Shown one piece after another: positions 18,227 through 27,723 of a stretch of 64,000 nucleotides of DNA. The notes under the pieces are model-generated. The model saw only the letters and a list, made by a program, of their open reading frames with translations, searched no databases and was not told where the DNA came from. The translations under genes and the position numbers were made by a program. This DNA is from Pseudomonadales bacterium (GTDB taxonomy: Bacteria > Pseudomonadota > Gammaproteobacteria > Pseudomonadales > Azotimanducaceae). Positions within the stretch are counted from its first letter, which is position 1, and the number at the start of each line of letters is the position of its first letter. The stretch spans positions 56,030 through 120,029 of the forward strand of contig JAESSY010000036.1 of NCBI GenBank assembly GCA_016763855.1, given 5' to 3'.

Positions 18227-19765
18227 TTAATGCGCTTCTTCCCAGTTATCCCCAACGCCGCACTCAACCAATAGCGGAATACTCAAATCTGCTGCCGCTG
18301 ACATGAGTCGTTTTAATCCATCAATCACTACATCAACTACATCCTCGGCGGCTTCAACAACTAGTTCATCGTGAACCTGCATTATGACTCTGGCATCGAT
18401 TTGACTTTCCGTTAGCCAAGCATCGACCTTAATCATCGCTTGTTTGATAATGTCCGCCGCTGAACCTTGCATTGGCGCATTGATGGCGGTTCTTTCCGCG
18501 CCCTGACGTCGCTGAAAATTGCTCGCATTAATATCGGGTAAGTACAAGCGACGGCCAAAAAGGGTTTCAACATATCCTTGTTCCGCAGCCAGCGTTCGAG
18601 TTTTATCCATATATTTTTTAACACCTGGGTAACGCTCAAAGTAAAGGTCGATATATTCCTGCGCATCACCTCGGCTTATATTCAGCTGGCGGGACAAACC
18701 AAATGCTGACATGCCATATATTAATCCAAAATTTATCGCTTTTGCACTTCGACGCTGATCATCTCGTACCTCATCCAAGCTTACACCAAAGACTTCAGAT
18801 GCTGTCGCCTTATGAATATCTTCACCTGCATTGAAGGCCCTGAGAAGACCGCTATCTTGAGAGAGGTGGGCCATGATTCTCAGCTCAATCTGACTGTAGT
18901 CCGCCGCGACAAGTTTATAATTCTTCGGCGCAATAAATGCTTTTCGCACGCGCCTTCCTTCGATGGTTCTAATAGGAATGTTCTGCAAGTTCGGGCTTTG
19001 ACTAGACAACCTACCTGTCGCTGCAACTGCTTGGTGGTACGATGTATGAACACGACCCGTGGAATCATGAACTTGCTCTGGCAACTGATCAGTATAGGTC
19101 GATTTCAACTTGCTCAAACTGCGATGTTCCAGAATCACCTTCGGTAGCGGGTAGTCCAATGCGAGTTCCTGAAGAACAGGCTCCGCAGTAGAAGGTTGAC
19201 CTTTGGGGGTCTTCTTAATAATCGGCAGCTCAAGTTTCTCAAAGAAAATTCTTTGTAATTGTTTTGGTGAGCCCAAATTAAATTCCTCACCAGCATGCTC
19301 ATAAGCCTCTTGCTCCAATTCTTTCAATCGAATTCCTAAGGTTTTACTTTGATCTCTCAAAAGTGTCTGGTTCAGTAGTACCCCTGTGCGCTCAATTTTA
19401 GAAAGGATACTCAGCACAGGAAGTTCAATTTCTTCAAATACCTTCTTGAGGCTTGGTTCTGCTTCAAGCTTCGGCCATAAAACCTGATGCAAGCGCAAGG
19501 TAATATCAGCATCTTCTGCGGCATATTCTCCAGCGATGTCCAGATCGATTTTATCGAAGGTCACCTGCTTTTTACCCTTACCCGCGATATCTTCAAAATG
19601 GATCGTACTAAGGCCCAGATACTTGAGGGCTAGATCATCCATATTGTGTCGAGATGCAACCGAGTTAAGAACGTAAGATTCAAGCATGGTGTCGAAGCCG
19701 ATGCCCTTTAACTCAACATCGTACCTCGCGAGCACGCTCATATCATATTTTAGGTTTTTGACCAA
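18227..19765 (-). CDS. polA: DNA polymerase I, C-terminal fragment (frameshifted polA)
   Basis: This frame encodes the rest of the 3'-5' exonuclease domain and the whole polymerase domain. Exonuclease residues continue with the Asp in [12 protein letters not shown] and in [13 protein letters not shown]. Polymerase motifs are ADYSQIELR (motif A), [16 protein letters not shown] (motif B, O-helix) and [10 protein letters not shown] (motif C). It can only start at a TTG with no ribosome site, so it is not an independent gene but the continuation of the fragment at 19743-20921. An insertion of one base in an A-run (T-run 19755-19759 on the plus strand) puts it out of frame. Confidence 0.9.
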   Translation of the reverse strand: MVKNLKYDMSVLARYDVELKGIGFDTMLESYVLNSVASRHNMDDLALKYLGLSTIHFEDIAGKGKKQVTFDKIDLDIAGEYAAEDADITLRLHQVLWPKLEAEPSLKKVFEEIELPVLSILSKIERTGVLLNQTLLRDQSKTLGIRLKELEQEAYEHAGEEFNLGSPKQLQRIFFEKLELPIIKKTPKGQPSTAEPVLQELALDYPLPKVILEHRSLSKLKSTYTDQLPEQVHDSTGRVHTSYHQAVAATGRLSSQSPNLQNIPIRTIEGRRVRKAFIAPKNYKLVAADYSQIELRIMAHLSQDSGLLRAFNAGEDIHKATASEVFGVSLDEVRDDQRRSAKAINFGLIYGMSAFGLSRQLNISRGDAQEYIDLYFERYPGVKKYMDKTRTLAAEQGYVETLFGRRLYLPDINASNFQRRQGAERTAINAPMQGSAADIIKQAMIKVDAWLTESQIDARVIMQVHDELVVEAAEDVVDVVIDGLKRLMSAAADLSIPLLVECGVGDNWEEAH

Positions 19766-20921
19766 TTTTAATCAGGGATTCATCTTCAAGTAAGGGCTTA
19801 ATTTTTTTGAGGACATCCTCTCGACTTAGCTGTTCAGGTGCACCTTCATAAACATGGGCAACTGGGACGTAAGCCGCTTTGCCTGCTTCAACAGCAAAAG
19901 AAATCCCCACAAGCTCAGCTTCCATATAGTCCAAGCTAGTTGTTTCCGTATCGAAAGCAAAGAGGCCAACCTTTTGTAGTTGATCCAACCAATAATCAAA
20001 TCGATCTTCTGTGAGAATAATTTCATACTCTCCTTTTACTGTTTGTTCTGTTTCCGAGCCAGCCTCACCGCCGGACAATTCATCGACCCATTGCCGAAAC
20101 TCATATTTAGCAAACAGTTCTCTCAGCCCTTCACTATCGGGCTCACTATGTACAAAATCTTCAATTTGATGCTCCAGCTCAACATCAAGTTTTATTTTTG
20201 CTAGCGCATAGGATAGAGGCAGAAAGTGCAAACTCTCTCTTAAGTAACCTCCTACTTTGCCCCCTACAGAATCTGCGTTTTCCATGACCCCATTTAGATT
20301 CTCATTCGCACTTAACCATTTTACTGCGGTCTTCGGTCCACACTTAGGTACCCCAGGTATGTTATCGGCTGTATCTCCAACCAGCGCCAAATAGTCTATT
20401 ATCTGATCAGGGCGTACGCCAAACTTTTCCATCACACCCTCTTCGTCCATCGTCGTTTCAGTCATAGTATTGATCAGGGACACCTGCTCATTGACCAACT
20501 GCGCCATGTCTTTATCGCCGGTCGAAATAATCACCTTCTGTCCTGCGTCACTGGCCTGCTTTGCCAAAGTACCAATCACATCATCGGCCTCGACGCCTTC
20601 TTTGACGATTAGGGGCAAGCCCATTAACCTAATAATATTGTGAATTGGTGCAATTTGTTCCCGGAGCTCATCAGGCATCTTTGCGCGGTTTGCCTTATAG
20701 TCAGGAAACATATCATTCCGGAAAGTCGGCCCTTTCGCATCAAAAACAACCGCAATGTGGCAGTCCGCGTAATCCCTCATTAACTTTTTTATCATGCTTA
20801 TCACACCACGGATCGCACCAGTATTAGCACCCTTGGTGCTCATCAAGTTGGGTAGTGCATGGAAGGCGCGAAACAGGTAGGATGAACCGTCGACCAAAAT
20901 CAGTGGTTTTGTGTCTTTCAT
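19743..20921 (-). CDS. polA: DNA polymerase I, N-terminal fragment (frameshifted polA)
   Basis: Starts at ATG 20921 and holds the whole 5'-3' exonuclease (FLAP) domain: [12 protein letters not shown] (about 112), [11 protein letters not shown] (about 137) and [11 protein letters not shown] (about 185). The 3'-5' exonuclease domain begins with FDTETTSLD (about 327), which carries the proofreading Asp and Glu. The frame then runs ESLIKIGQ and ends KPKI-stop, where homologues continue QNLKYD. Reading one base fewer in CAAAAAC restores QNLKYDM and joins the second fragment. The joined protein would be about 900 residues, the normal length, so sequencing or assembly error is the first explanation. 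Confidence 0.9.
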   Translation of the reverse strand: MKDTKPLILVDGSSYLFRAFHALPNLMSTKGANTGAIRGVISMIKKLMRDYADCHIAVVFDAKGPTFRNDMFPDYKANRAKMPDELREQIAPIHNIIRLMGLPLIVKEGVEADDVIGTLAKQASDAGQKVIISTGDKDMAQLVNEQVSLINTMTETTMDEEGVMEKFGVRPDQIIDYLALVGDTADNIPGVPKCGPKTAVKWLSANENLNGVMENADSVGGKVGGYLRESLHFLPLSYALAKIKLDVELEHQIEDFVHSEPDSEGLRELFAKYEFRQWVDELSGGEAGSETEQTVKGEYEIILTEDRFDYWLDQLQKVGLFAFDTETTSLDYMEAELVGISFAVEAGKAAYVPVAHVYEGAPEQLSREDVLKKIKPLLEDESLIKIGQKPKI

Positions 20922-20969
20922 TTTTACTCGCTTATTTAGATTTGAGCTTTTCTATATCTGAACAATACT

Positions 20970-21275
20970 GTGAACCGAATAGTGCTTTCAATCATTCTTA
21001 TGTCAATTTTTGCTTTGTCGGGTCCGTGGACGCTCAATGCAAGCGAAATTTACATCCCATCAAGAGATGAAATTTCTCAAGGTGATGTCAAAATCATCGC
21101 AGGAGAAGAGAAAACTATCTTTGAGTATCGTGTAAACGGCAAGCTTCTATTGATAAAAATTGTTCCGGACAAGGGCCTCTCATATTATATGCTTCCCTCT
21201 GACGGCTCTGCGCATTATGAGAACCTCGATCACAGTAAAGGTCTTTATCCCAGTTGGATTTTGTTTGAATGGTAG
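20970..21275 (+). CDS. DUF2782 family small exported protein
   Basis: A 101-residue protein with a signal peptide (about residues 1-24, ending LNA-SE) and a compact C-terminal beta-rich domain with EYRVNGKLLLIKIVPDKGLSYYM, the DUF2782 pattern. The start is GTG at 20970; an ATG at 21000 would cut the signal in half. It is divergent from polA with a 48-base gap, the same neighbour relation as in Pseudomonas. Function unknown; periplasmic location inferred. Confidence 0.82.
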   Translation: MNRIVLSIILMSIFALSGPWTLNASEIYIPSRDEISQGDVKIIAGEEKTIFEYRVNGKLLLIKIVPDKGLSYYMLPSDGSAHYENLDHSKGLYPSWILFEW

Positions 21276-21292
21276 GGTTTTAGAGCAGGAAC

Positions 21293-21946
21293 CTACATCA
21301 TTAGGGAGTCAAGGATTCGTGTAATATTGACAGCTTGAGGTGGAGATTTAATAAAACCCTGAAACCTGCCATTCGGATTAATCACAACAATACTCGCACT
21401 GTGATCCATTGTGTATGTTCCCGGTTCTCTGCCCGGTACTTTCGCAAATGCAGCGTTTAGTTGTGTTGCGAAAGAAACCAACTCATCAAATTCTCCAGTG
21501 TATCCAACAAAATCGGGGTTGAAATTGGGCACATATTGCGCCAACAATTCTGGCGTGTCTCGATCATAGTCAACCGATACCATAATGACCTGAGGCTTCT
21601 TTTTCATATTGTTAACAGCGCGATTAAGTACGCCCATAGTTGTCGGGCAGATGTCCGGACAATACGTAAAGCCGAAAAACAATAAGGACCAATTTCCCTT
21701 AAGATCATCAAGGCCAACTTCTTCGCCGAAATGATTTGTCAGCTTGAATTCCTTAATTGACCGGGATGGTTCGTAGCCGAAATACCCTAGCTTGTAATAT
21801 TCATCATGACTCAAAGCTCTTGGTTTTAACGCCGATGACACAAAAAGACCAAGCATTAACGCCATTATCCCAAACAAAGCTATTAGCGTGTTACGAATAC
21901 CGGCTTGTTGTTCAGGGGTTCGAGTTTTCAAATCAGTCTCAGACAA
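21293..21946 (-). CDS. SCO1/SenC copper chaperone
   Basis: A 217-residue membrane-anchored thioredoxin-fold protein that delivers copper to the CuA site of cytochrome oxidase. One transmembrane segment spans about residues 18-42. The copper site CPDIC in FTYCPDICPTT is near residue 98-102 and the third ligand is His in TMDHSASIV near 183. Its ATG overlaps the end of cyoE by 8 bases, so it is translated from the same mRNA. It is the last gene of the oxidase cluster and converges on the DUF2782 gene with 17 bases between. Confidence 0.95.
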   Translation of the reverse strand: MSETDLKTRTPEQQAGIRNTLIALFGIMALMLGLFVSSALKPRALSHDEYYKLGYFGYEPSRSIKEFKLTNHFGEEVGLDDLKGNWSLLFFGFTYCPDICPTTMGVLNRAVNNMKKKPQVIMVSVDYDRDTPELLAQYVPNFNPDFVGYTGEFDELVSFATQLNAAFAKVPGREPGTYTMDHSASIVVINPNGRFQGFIKSPPQAVNITRILDSLMM

Positions 21947-22862
21947 TATAATTTACCGGTAGCAAGTAGTGATCGATTAAAAGAGCTGCGAAAAGCAGCA
22001 TTAAATAGACAATAGAATAGCGGAAAGTTTTCATCGGCGCACCTCGGTTGTTGCCTTTTAGTAAAACAAGGCTCCAATACAGGAACCCGCCTCCTAGTAA
22101 AAGCGCACAAACCAGATAGAAAAGATTACTCATACCAACAATGTACGGTAGTAAGGTCGTTAATATCATAATGATGGTGTACAGAAGGATATGTAACTTT
22201 GTATAAGCGATCCCATGGGTTACGGGTAACATTGGCACATCAACTTTGGCATACTCATTTTTTCTTTCGATAGCCAGCGCCCAAAAATGAGGTGGCGTCC
22301 ATGCAAAAATAATTAATACAAGAATCAGTCCACCACCATCAAGGCTATTGGTAACAGCTGTCCAACCAAACAAAGGTGGCGCGGCACCAAAAATACCCCC
22401 TATCACAATATTTTGCGGTGACGCGCGCTTTAAATAGAGGCTATAAATTACACCATAACCTATCCAAGAAGCGAGCGTTAACCATGCCGTAAGGGGGTTG
22501 ATAAAAACCACTAATATGGCAACACCTAAGATTCCCGTAACGCCGACAAATATGGCACCCTGCCGATTACTCACCCTACCCTGCGCCATGGGTCTCGCTT
22601 TTGTCCTCGCCATATCAGCATCGATCTTTGAATCAACCAAATGATTCATCGCTGCAGCGGATCCAGAGACTAGCGCTATACCCAGATTACCAAGAATCAG
22701 AATATCAAGCGGAACCATGCCTGGTGTCGCAAGAAACATCCCAACTACAGAACACAACAACATGAGCAAAACCACACGAGGTTTGCACATTTCGTAGAAG
22801 TCTCGCCATTCAGGTTTTGTGGGCAAACCATCCAGAGCTTGATTGGTTTCGGTATTTTTCAT
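21939..22862 (-). CDS. cyoE: Protoheme IX farnesyltransferase (heme O synthase)
   Basis: A polytopic inner-membrane prenyltransferase of the UbiA/COX10 family that turns heme B into heme O. It has 307 residues and about nine hydrophobic segments. The prenyl-diphosphate/Mg motif NHLVDSKIDADMARTKARPM lies near residues 68-87 and the second conserved loop WAL-AIERKNEYAKVDVPMLP near 195-215. In aa3/caa3 clusters of gammaproteobacteria, heme A synthase (ctaA/COX15) normally lies just upstream, but here the 39-base gap leaves no room for it. Without CtaA activity the oxidase would receive heme O or B rather than A. Confidence 0.96.
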   Translation of the reverse strand: MKNTETNQALDGLPTKPEWRDFYEMCKPRVVLLMLLCSVVGMFLATPGMVPLDILILGNLGIALVSGSAAAMNHLVDSKIDADMARTKARPMAQGRVSNRQGAIFVGVTGILGVAILVVFINPLTAWLTLASWIGYGVIYSLYLKRASPQNIVIGGIFGAAPPLFGWTAVTNSLDGGGLILVLIIFAWTPPHFWALAIERKNEYAKVDVPMLPVTHGIAYTKLHILLYTIIMILTTLLPYIVGMSNLFYLVCALLLGGGFLYWSLVLLKGNNRGAPMKTFRYSIVYLMLLFAALLIDHYLLPVNYIV

Positions 22863-22901
22863 AAAAACGGATTCTATAGAGTTCTTGTATACAATTCAGT
22901 G

Positions 22902-23477
22902 TTATCCAATATTGGATACTTTTAGGAGGAATTTAATATCCTTTAGCATAGAATGACCTGCGTTCTCGGTAGTGTAATACATCATAATATTACCATTTGG
23001 ATCCATTAAGAAAATGTACTCCCCACTAAAAAAATTATCAACAACGTCAGAAAATACATTGGTTGCATGGCTTTTGTCCACTTCAAACAAATCCATATCT
23101 GGGTATTTTTTCTTTAAAGTTCGTATCAAAGCTGCATCGCTAGACTGCGTCGTGACCATAATGCGCTTTACCCTCTTAGTCTCTTTTCCGAGCGCTACAT
23201 TTACCTGCCTGGCGTAATAGAAAAGTTTCTCGCAGCCTTCATTACAATTGTCGGCGAGAGGAACAACAAGTGACCACTGATGACCTTCAATCGTCAGACC
23301 AATCTGTTCATGAGAAATCGATGGTGAGATGAGTTCACCCTGATTCGTTGTCGTAGTGGGTAACAGTTGCGGAAAGAAGACATACACTACATAAGCGACT
23401 AGCACCGGCACCAAACCAATAGAAAACATAAGAATGAGGCTCTTACGATTCTTCTTCACTTCGACATCAGATATCAT
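22902..23477 (-). CDS. Membrane-anchored protein of the oxidase cluster, Sco-like CxxxC
   Basis: About 191 residues from the ATG at 23477, which overlaps the end of the SURF1 gene by 11 bases; a longer frame to 23546 runs further into SURF1. One transmembrane segment lies at about residues 13-35. The soluble domain, predicted periplasmic, carries CNEGC in a context like the Sco copper loop and later FLMDPNGNIMMYY, as in thioredoxin folds. It holds the place of the uncharacterised gene between SURF1 and COX15 in Pseudomonas. A role in copper or heme insertion into the oxidase is inferred; no function is established. Confidence 0.75.
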   Translation of the reverse strand: MISDVEVKKNRKSLILMFSIGLVPVLVAYVVYVFFPQLLPTTTTNQGELISPSISHEQIGLTIEGHQWSLVVPLADNCNEGCEKLFYYARQVNVALGKETKRVKRIMVTTQSSDAALIRTLKKKYPDMDLFEVDKSHATNVFSDVVDNFFSGEYIFLMDPNGNIMMYYTTENAGHSMLKDIKFLLKVSNIG

Positions 23478-24204
23478 TTTCGCTAACTCTGTTTGTTGGA
23501 CGGTTTCTGTTTGTTTGATAGGTAAATGCGCCAAAAGCAATGACAACCGTTATCGCCATGAACAACCAAGTATAGCCATACCCAATATGGCGTTCAGGCT
23601 GCATAATAACAAGGGGCCAGTGTCGCGGTAGGGCATCGACTTCGTCCAGACCCAGTCGCAAAATTTGAGGCAGCAGTTCATAGCCCAATATCTCTCCTAT
23701 TCGTGAGGGGTCGTAAGATTGAACAAAGTAGGGGCTATGCTCGCGACTGAGAAAATGATTATCGGGTCCCCTTGAACGTGTCACATAGAGGTGCCCTTTA
23801 ATTTTTTGATGTTCCATCCTGAAGGCGGGTATTAAAGGTAGATCTGCTCGAGTCTTACCCATGGGAATAAACCCTCTATTGACCAGCACCATCTCCCCTT
23901 CATCTGTCTTAAAAGGGGCTAACACCTCAAAGCCAACTACACCATTTAGAACGATATTATCTAACAAAAATATTTTGTTAGTATCAAAATGCCCTTCGAC
24001 CTCTACCGCTAATCCATCTAAATCTGCTTCAGCGACCGGCAATTGATCCAAACTAACGCTAGGTAAAATGCTTCGCTCTCTATCTTTTTGGATAAGAAGA
24101 ATCTTCTCGTCTGCACGCTCGAACTGCCAAAAACTCAACTTTCCAAACAACACAGCAAAGAAGATGCTAAATAACGCTAGTTTCCAGTTAATTTTTAACG
24201 TCAT
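23467..24204 (-). CDS. SURF1-family oxidase assembly protein
   Basis: A 245-residue inner-membrane protein with a transmembrane helix at each end (about 5-25 and 205-228) enclosing a periplasmic domain, the SURF1 topology. Conserved pieces are SFWQFERADEK near the start, GHFDTNKIFLLDN (about 75) and VNRGFIPMGKTR (about 110). SURF1 helps place heme in subunit I of aa3-type oxidases. I use the ATG at 24204 (AAGGGTGG upstream); the frame is open to a TTG at 24216. It is divergent from the DUF2909 gene. Confidence 0.92.
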   Translation of the reverse strand: MTLKINWKLALFSIFFAVLFGKLSFWQFERADEKILLIQKDRERSILPSVSLDQLPVAEADLDGLAVEVEGHFDTNKIFLLDNIVLNGVVGFEVLAPFKTDEGEMVLVNRGFIPMGKTRADLPLIPAFRMEHQKIKGHLYVTRSRGPDNHFLSREHSPYFVQSYDPSRIGEILGYELLPQILRLGLDEVDALPRHWPLVIMQPERHIGYGYTWLFMAITVVIAFGAFTYQTNRNRPTNRVSENDI

Positions 24205-24294
24205 GCCACCCTTCAATTTTTTCTAATTTTCCACGCGCAGTATATGCAGCCATTTATTTGTATAATGCTCCCTGCTCTCTAGGAAATCAGTCAA

Positions 24295-24519
24295 ATGTGG
24301 CTTAAAGTTATCATTATGGTATTACTCATTGGCAATCTCGTCGCTCTGGGCTCCGCATTCTATACGCTCATGGTAGATCAAGGTAGGGCAGGTAAAAGGA
24401 CTGCTAATTTGCTTTTTGTTAGGGTTGCCCTTGCTGTTCTACTGCTTGTTGCTGTTGCTTATGGTTTGTGGTCTGGGGATCTCGGTATTTCAGCGCCATG
24501 GTATAACCCACAGAACTAA
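24295..24519 (+). CDS. DUF2909 twin-transmembrane protein
   Basis: A 74-residue membrane protein with two hydrophobic helices (about 3-23 and 41-61) joined by a short loop with DQGRAGKRT. It is the DUF2909 gene found between coxC and SURF1 in gammaproteobacterial oxidase clusters. It is the only plus-strand gene of the cluster. The 90-base gap to SURF1 must hold divergent promoters. Function unknown; an oxidase assembly role is inferred from position. Confidence 0.85.
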   Translation: MWLKVIIMVLLIGNLVALGSAFYTLMVDQGRAGKRTANLLFVRVALAVLLLVAVAYGLWSGDLGISAPWYNPQN

Positions 24520-24545
24520 TTCCAATCATGCCTTAAACCCAATCC

Positions 24546-24576
24546 CAAAAGAAAAGACCTCACATATGTGAGGTCT
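24546..24576 (-). terminator. Intrinsic terminator after coxC
   Basis: A perfect 22-base palindrome with arms AGACCTCACAT / ATGTGAGGTCT (24555-24576) is followed on the minus strand by TTTCTTTT. It ends the coxB-coxA-ctaG-coxC transcript and could also serve weakly for DUF2909. Confidence 0.85.
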
Positions 24577-24601
24577 GAAGTGTTAGCTTGACTACCTAAG
24601 C

Positions 24602-25513
24602 TTAACTACCGAAAACATAGACGACAAAAAATAGTATTATCCAAACGACATCGACAAAGTGCCAATACCACGCTGCTGCCTCAAACCCGAAACAATCATC
24701 ATCACTGAAATGTCCTTTGATGGCGCGCCCCAACATCACTGCCAACATAAAAGTACCCAAAGTTACGTGAGCGCCGTGAAACCCAGTCAAAAGGAAGAAT
24801 GTTGTGCCGTATATGCCAGCATTCAGTGTTAGACCAAGATGGCTATAAGCTTCCTGATATTCAAGTACCTGACAAACAAGGAAAGCAACAGCAAGCGCAA
24901 CAGTGATGCCTAGCCAGGTTATAAGCTTCTTGCGATTGCCCTCTTTAATACCGTGGTGAGCAATAGTAAGTGTAACACTGGAACTTACTAGCAGTATGGT
25001 ATTAACCAATGGCAGACCAAACCAACCCATAGGCTTATCTGCACCCGGAAACAATTCAGGGTTTGGTGTATTTAACAAGGGCCATGCCGGTACAAAGTTT
25101 TCAAAATAAACCACATCCGCAGGACCCCGATTGCCAAGACCAGCGATCCAGTCAATTCCAAATACACGGACATAAAAGAGCGCCCCGAAAAAAGCGGCAA
25201 AAAACATCACTTCAGAAAAAATAAACCAACCCATTCCCCATACAAAAGATCGGTTCATTTGTTGACTGTACATCTTTGCATGGTTTTCCTTGATCACGGT
25301 ACTGAACCATATAAACATCGTCGTACCCATCAAGAGACCTCCGACCATCAAGATCCAACCCCCTATAGAGTGTTCAGCGCCAGCGGTCATATCATTTAGA
25401 ACATTACCGATACCAAAAACGGTAAGGAATATCCCGATTGACGCCATGATAGGCAATTTGCTATCACTCGGTACGTAATAGGTCTCATAAGCCTCATTGG
25501 TTGCTTCTGACAT
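24602..25513 (-). CDS. coxC: Cytochrome c oxidase subunit III
   Basis: A 303-residue integral membrane protein with seven predicted helices. Typical features are WGMGWFIFSEVMFFAAFFGALF (about 90-110) with the conserved Glu, GFHGAHVTLGT (about 238) and the C-terminal AAWYWHFVDVVWIILF. Subunit III stabilises the catalytic core and proton uptake. It is downstream of ctaG by 30 bases and followed by a strong terminator, so it closes the structural operon coxB-coxA-ctaG-coxC. Confidence 0.97.
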   Translation of the reverse strand: MSEATNEAYETYYVPSDSKLPIMASIGIFLTVFGIGNVLNDMTAGAEHSIGGWILMVGGLLMGTTMFIWFSTVIKENHAKMYSQQMNRSFVWGMGWFIFSEVMFFAAFFGALFYVRVFGIDWIAGLGNRGPADVVYFENFVPAWPLLNTPNPELFPGADKPMGWFGLPLVNTILLVSSSVTLTIAHHGIKEGNRKKLITWLGITVALAVAFLVCQVLEYQEAYSHLGLTLNAGIYGTTFFLLTGFHGAHVTLGTFMLAVMLGRAIKGHFSDDDCFGFEAAAWYWHFVDVVWIILFFVVYVFGS

Positions 25514-25543
25514 TCTCTTTCTCCATCCTTAACTTCGGCGCTG

Positions 25544-26104
25544 CTAATTACTAGCCAAACCACCACTAATTTGCTCAGTAATATCGTACAGTGTGTACGA
25601 TAGTGTCAAAGTACTTATATCTTTAGGTAAATCTGCATCAATGATAAATCTCAGCGGCATCGCTAAAGATTCACCGCTGGCCAATTCCTGTTGGTTAAAA
25701 CAAAAACATTCAGTCTTGTGTAAGTATTTCGCTGCCCTGAAGGGCGTCACGCTAGGTATTGCCTGAGCCATAATAGTGCTGCCTGAAGGATTTCTGACAA
25801 AGAAGTTTGTCGCATTCAGTTCGCCGGGTTGCACCTCAAGCGACCTTGTTTCAGGCCTAAACTCCCAAGGCATCTCTCCGTTATTGTTTGTTATAAACTG
25901 AATCTTAACAGTTCGATCCTCCACCACACGTTCATTTTGTTGTTCGACATACTGACCAGCCGTCTTACCATTCAGGCCGGTTACGTCACAAATAATGTCG
26001 TAAAGTGGAACAAGCGCGAAACCAAATGCAAACATACCGACAGTAACGGACAACAATTTTAGTGTTGTCCGCTTAGTGCTTAACCCGCCTTTATTCTCAG
26101 ACAT
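25544..26104 (-). CDS. ctaG: Cytochrome c oxidase assembly protein CtaG/Cox11
   Basis: A 186-residue protein with one N-terminal transmembrane helix (about 13-33) and a periplasmic immunoglobulin-like domain that inserts copper into the CuB site of subunit I. The copper motif ECFCFNQQ is near residue 128. The N-terminal LVPLYDIICDVTGLNGKT is strongly conserved in the family. It lies 8 bases after coxA on the same strand. Confidence 0.96.
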   Translation of the reverse strand: MSENKGGLSTKRTTLKLLSVTVGMFAFGFALVPLYDIICDVTGLNGKTAGQYVEQQNERVVEDRTVKIQFITNNNGEMPWEFRPETRSLEVQPGELNATNFFVRNPSGSTIMAQAIPSVTPFRAAKYLHKTECFCFNQQELASGESLAMPLRFIIDADLPKDISTLTLSYTLYDITEQISGGLASN

Positions 26105-26112
26105 GTCAATCC

Positions 26113-27714
26113 TTATCCGTGAGCTTCAGTAAGATCTTTAGGTGGAGTCGTAAATGTGTGATAGGGCGCTGGAGATGGAATTGTCCATTCTAAACCATGT
26201 GCTCCTTCCCATACCCGGCTAGTCGCTTTCTTGCCGCCACGAATAGTCTTAATCACAATAAACAGGAAGAAGATCTGCGAGAATCCAAACAGAAACGCAC
26301 CCACAGTGGAAACCATATTATAGTCAGCAAATTGCAATGCGTAATCCGGAATACGCCGAGGCATACCTGCAAGGCCAACAAAGTGCTGAGGGAAGAAAAG
26401 GATGTTAATACCGACGAAAGACAACCAGAAGTGGGTTTTACCCAATGTCTCGTCATACATATTGCCAGTCCACTTGGGTAACCAGTAATAAACAGCCGCC
26501 ATAATCGAAAAGACCGAGCCTGGTACAAGGACATAGTGGAAGTGAGCTACCACAAAATAAGTATCATGATACTGGAAATCTGCCGGGGCAATCGCCAACA
26601 TCAACCCCGATAAGCCACCGATGGTAAACAGTACTACGAAAGCAATCGCAAACAGCATTGGCGTCTCGAAAGTCATAGAGCCTTGCCACATTGTCGCAAC
26701 CCAGTTAAAGACCTTTACCCCTGTCGGAATCGCAATCAACATCGTTGCATACATAAAATACAACATACCGGCGAGCGGCATATTGACAGTAAACATGTGG
26801 TGCGCCCATACGATAAACGACAAAAAGGCGATAGAGGCTGTCGCATAAACCATAGAGGAATAACCAAATAACCGCTTACGAGCAAAAGTTGGGATGATCG
26901 CAGAAACAACACCAAAGGCAGGGAGGATCATGATATAGACTTCAGGGTGCCCGAAGAACCAGAAAATATGCTGGAATAACACGGGGTCACCACCGCCTCC
27001 GGCATTAAAGAAGGCAGTACCGAAGTGTATATCCATTAGCATCATTGTCACGACCCCCGCTAATACAGGCATGACAGCAATCAGCAAATAAGCAGTGATT
27101 AGCCAGGTCCATACAAACAGTGGCATTTGCATCAATGTCATACCCGGCGCTCTCAGATTCAAAATTGTCACGATGATATTTATTGAACCCATGATGGAGG
27201 AGATCCCCATTAAGTGAACCGCGAAGATGAAGTAAGTTGTACTAGGGGGTCCAAAGTCAGTAGATAAAGGCGCATAGAATGTCCACCCAAAATTGGGCGC
27301 ACCGCCTTCCATAAACAAGGTGCTGGATAACATGGCAAAAGCAAATGGTAGAATCCAGAAACTGTAGTTATTCATCCTAGGCAAGGCCATATCTGGCGCG
27401 CCGATCATCATCGGAACCAGCCAGTTTGCTAGACCAACAAAGGCTGGCATAACAGCACCAAAAACCATGATTAGGCCGTGTAAGGTTATTAGCTGATTGA
27501 AAAATTCAGGTTCTACTATTTGTAGTCCAGGCTGAAATAGTTCTGCACGGATAACAAGCGCAAATGCGCCGCCCAATAAAAACATGGCAAAGCTAAGCCA
27601 CAGGTACAAGGTACCAATGTCCTTATGATTAGTGGTGTAAACCCATCTCATGATGCCTTTAGCGGGACCGTGGTGGTGATCGTCGTGATGATTTTCTTCT
27701 ATAACTGCGCTCAT
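26113..27714 (-). CDS. coxA: Cytochrome c oxidase subunit I
   Basis: A 533-residue, twelve-helix heme-copper oxidase core subunit. Heme ligand His lies in the N-terminal [11 protein letters not shown]. CuB/Tyr motif is [17 protein letters not shown] (about 250), CuB histidines are [10 protein letters not shown] (about 305), and the other heme ligands are in [16 protein letters not shown] (about 395). The GHPEVY sequence with Tyr marks an A-type oxidase with the usual D and K channel elements. It is 9 bases after coxB and 8 before ctaG. Confidence 0.98.
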   Translation of the reverse strand: MSAVIEENHHDDHHHGPAKGIMRWVYTTNHKDIGTLYLWLSFAMFLLGGAFALVIRAELFQPGLQIVEPEFFNQLITLHGLIMVFGAVMPAFVGLANWLVPMMIGAPDMALPRMNNYSFWILPFAFAMLSSTLFMEGGAPNFGWTFYAPLSTDFGPPSTTYFIFAVHLMGISSIMGSINIIVTILNLRAPGMTLMQMPLFVWTWLITAYLLIAVMPVLAGVVTMMLMDIHFGTAFFNAGGGGDPVLFQHIFWFFGHPEVYIMILPAFGVVSAIIPTFARKRLFGYSSMVYATASIAFLSFIVWAHHMFTVNMPLAGMLYFMYATMLIAIPTGVKVFNWVATMWQGSMTFETPMLFAIAFVVLFTIGGLSGLMLAIAPADFQYHDTYFVVAHFHYVLVPGSVFSIMAAVYYWLPKWTGNMYDETLGKTHFWLSFVGINILFFPQHFVGLAGMPRRIPDYALQFADYNMVSTVGAFLFGFSQIFFLFIVIKTIRGGKKATSRVWEGAHGLEWTIPSPAPYHTFTTPPKDLTEAHG

Positions 27715-27723
27715 CTTAGTCTC

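Noticed and set aside
19743..19765. Programmed ribosomal frameshift in polA
   Set aside because: The needed shift is +1 and no known +1 signal (such as a slow codon after an internal Shine-Dalgarno) is visible; an A-run indel is simpler.
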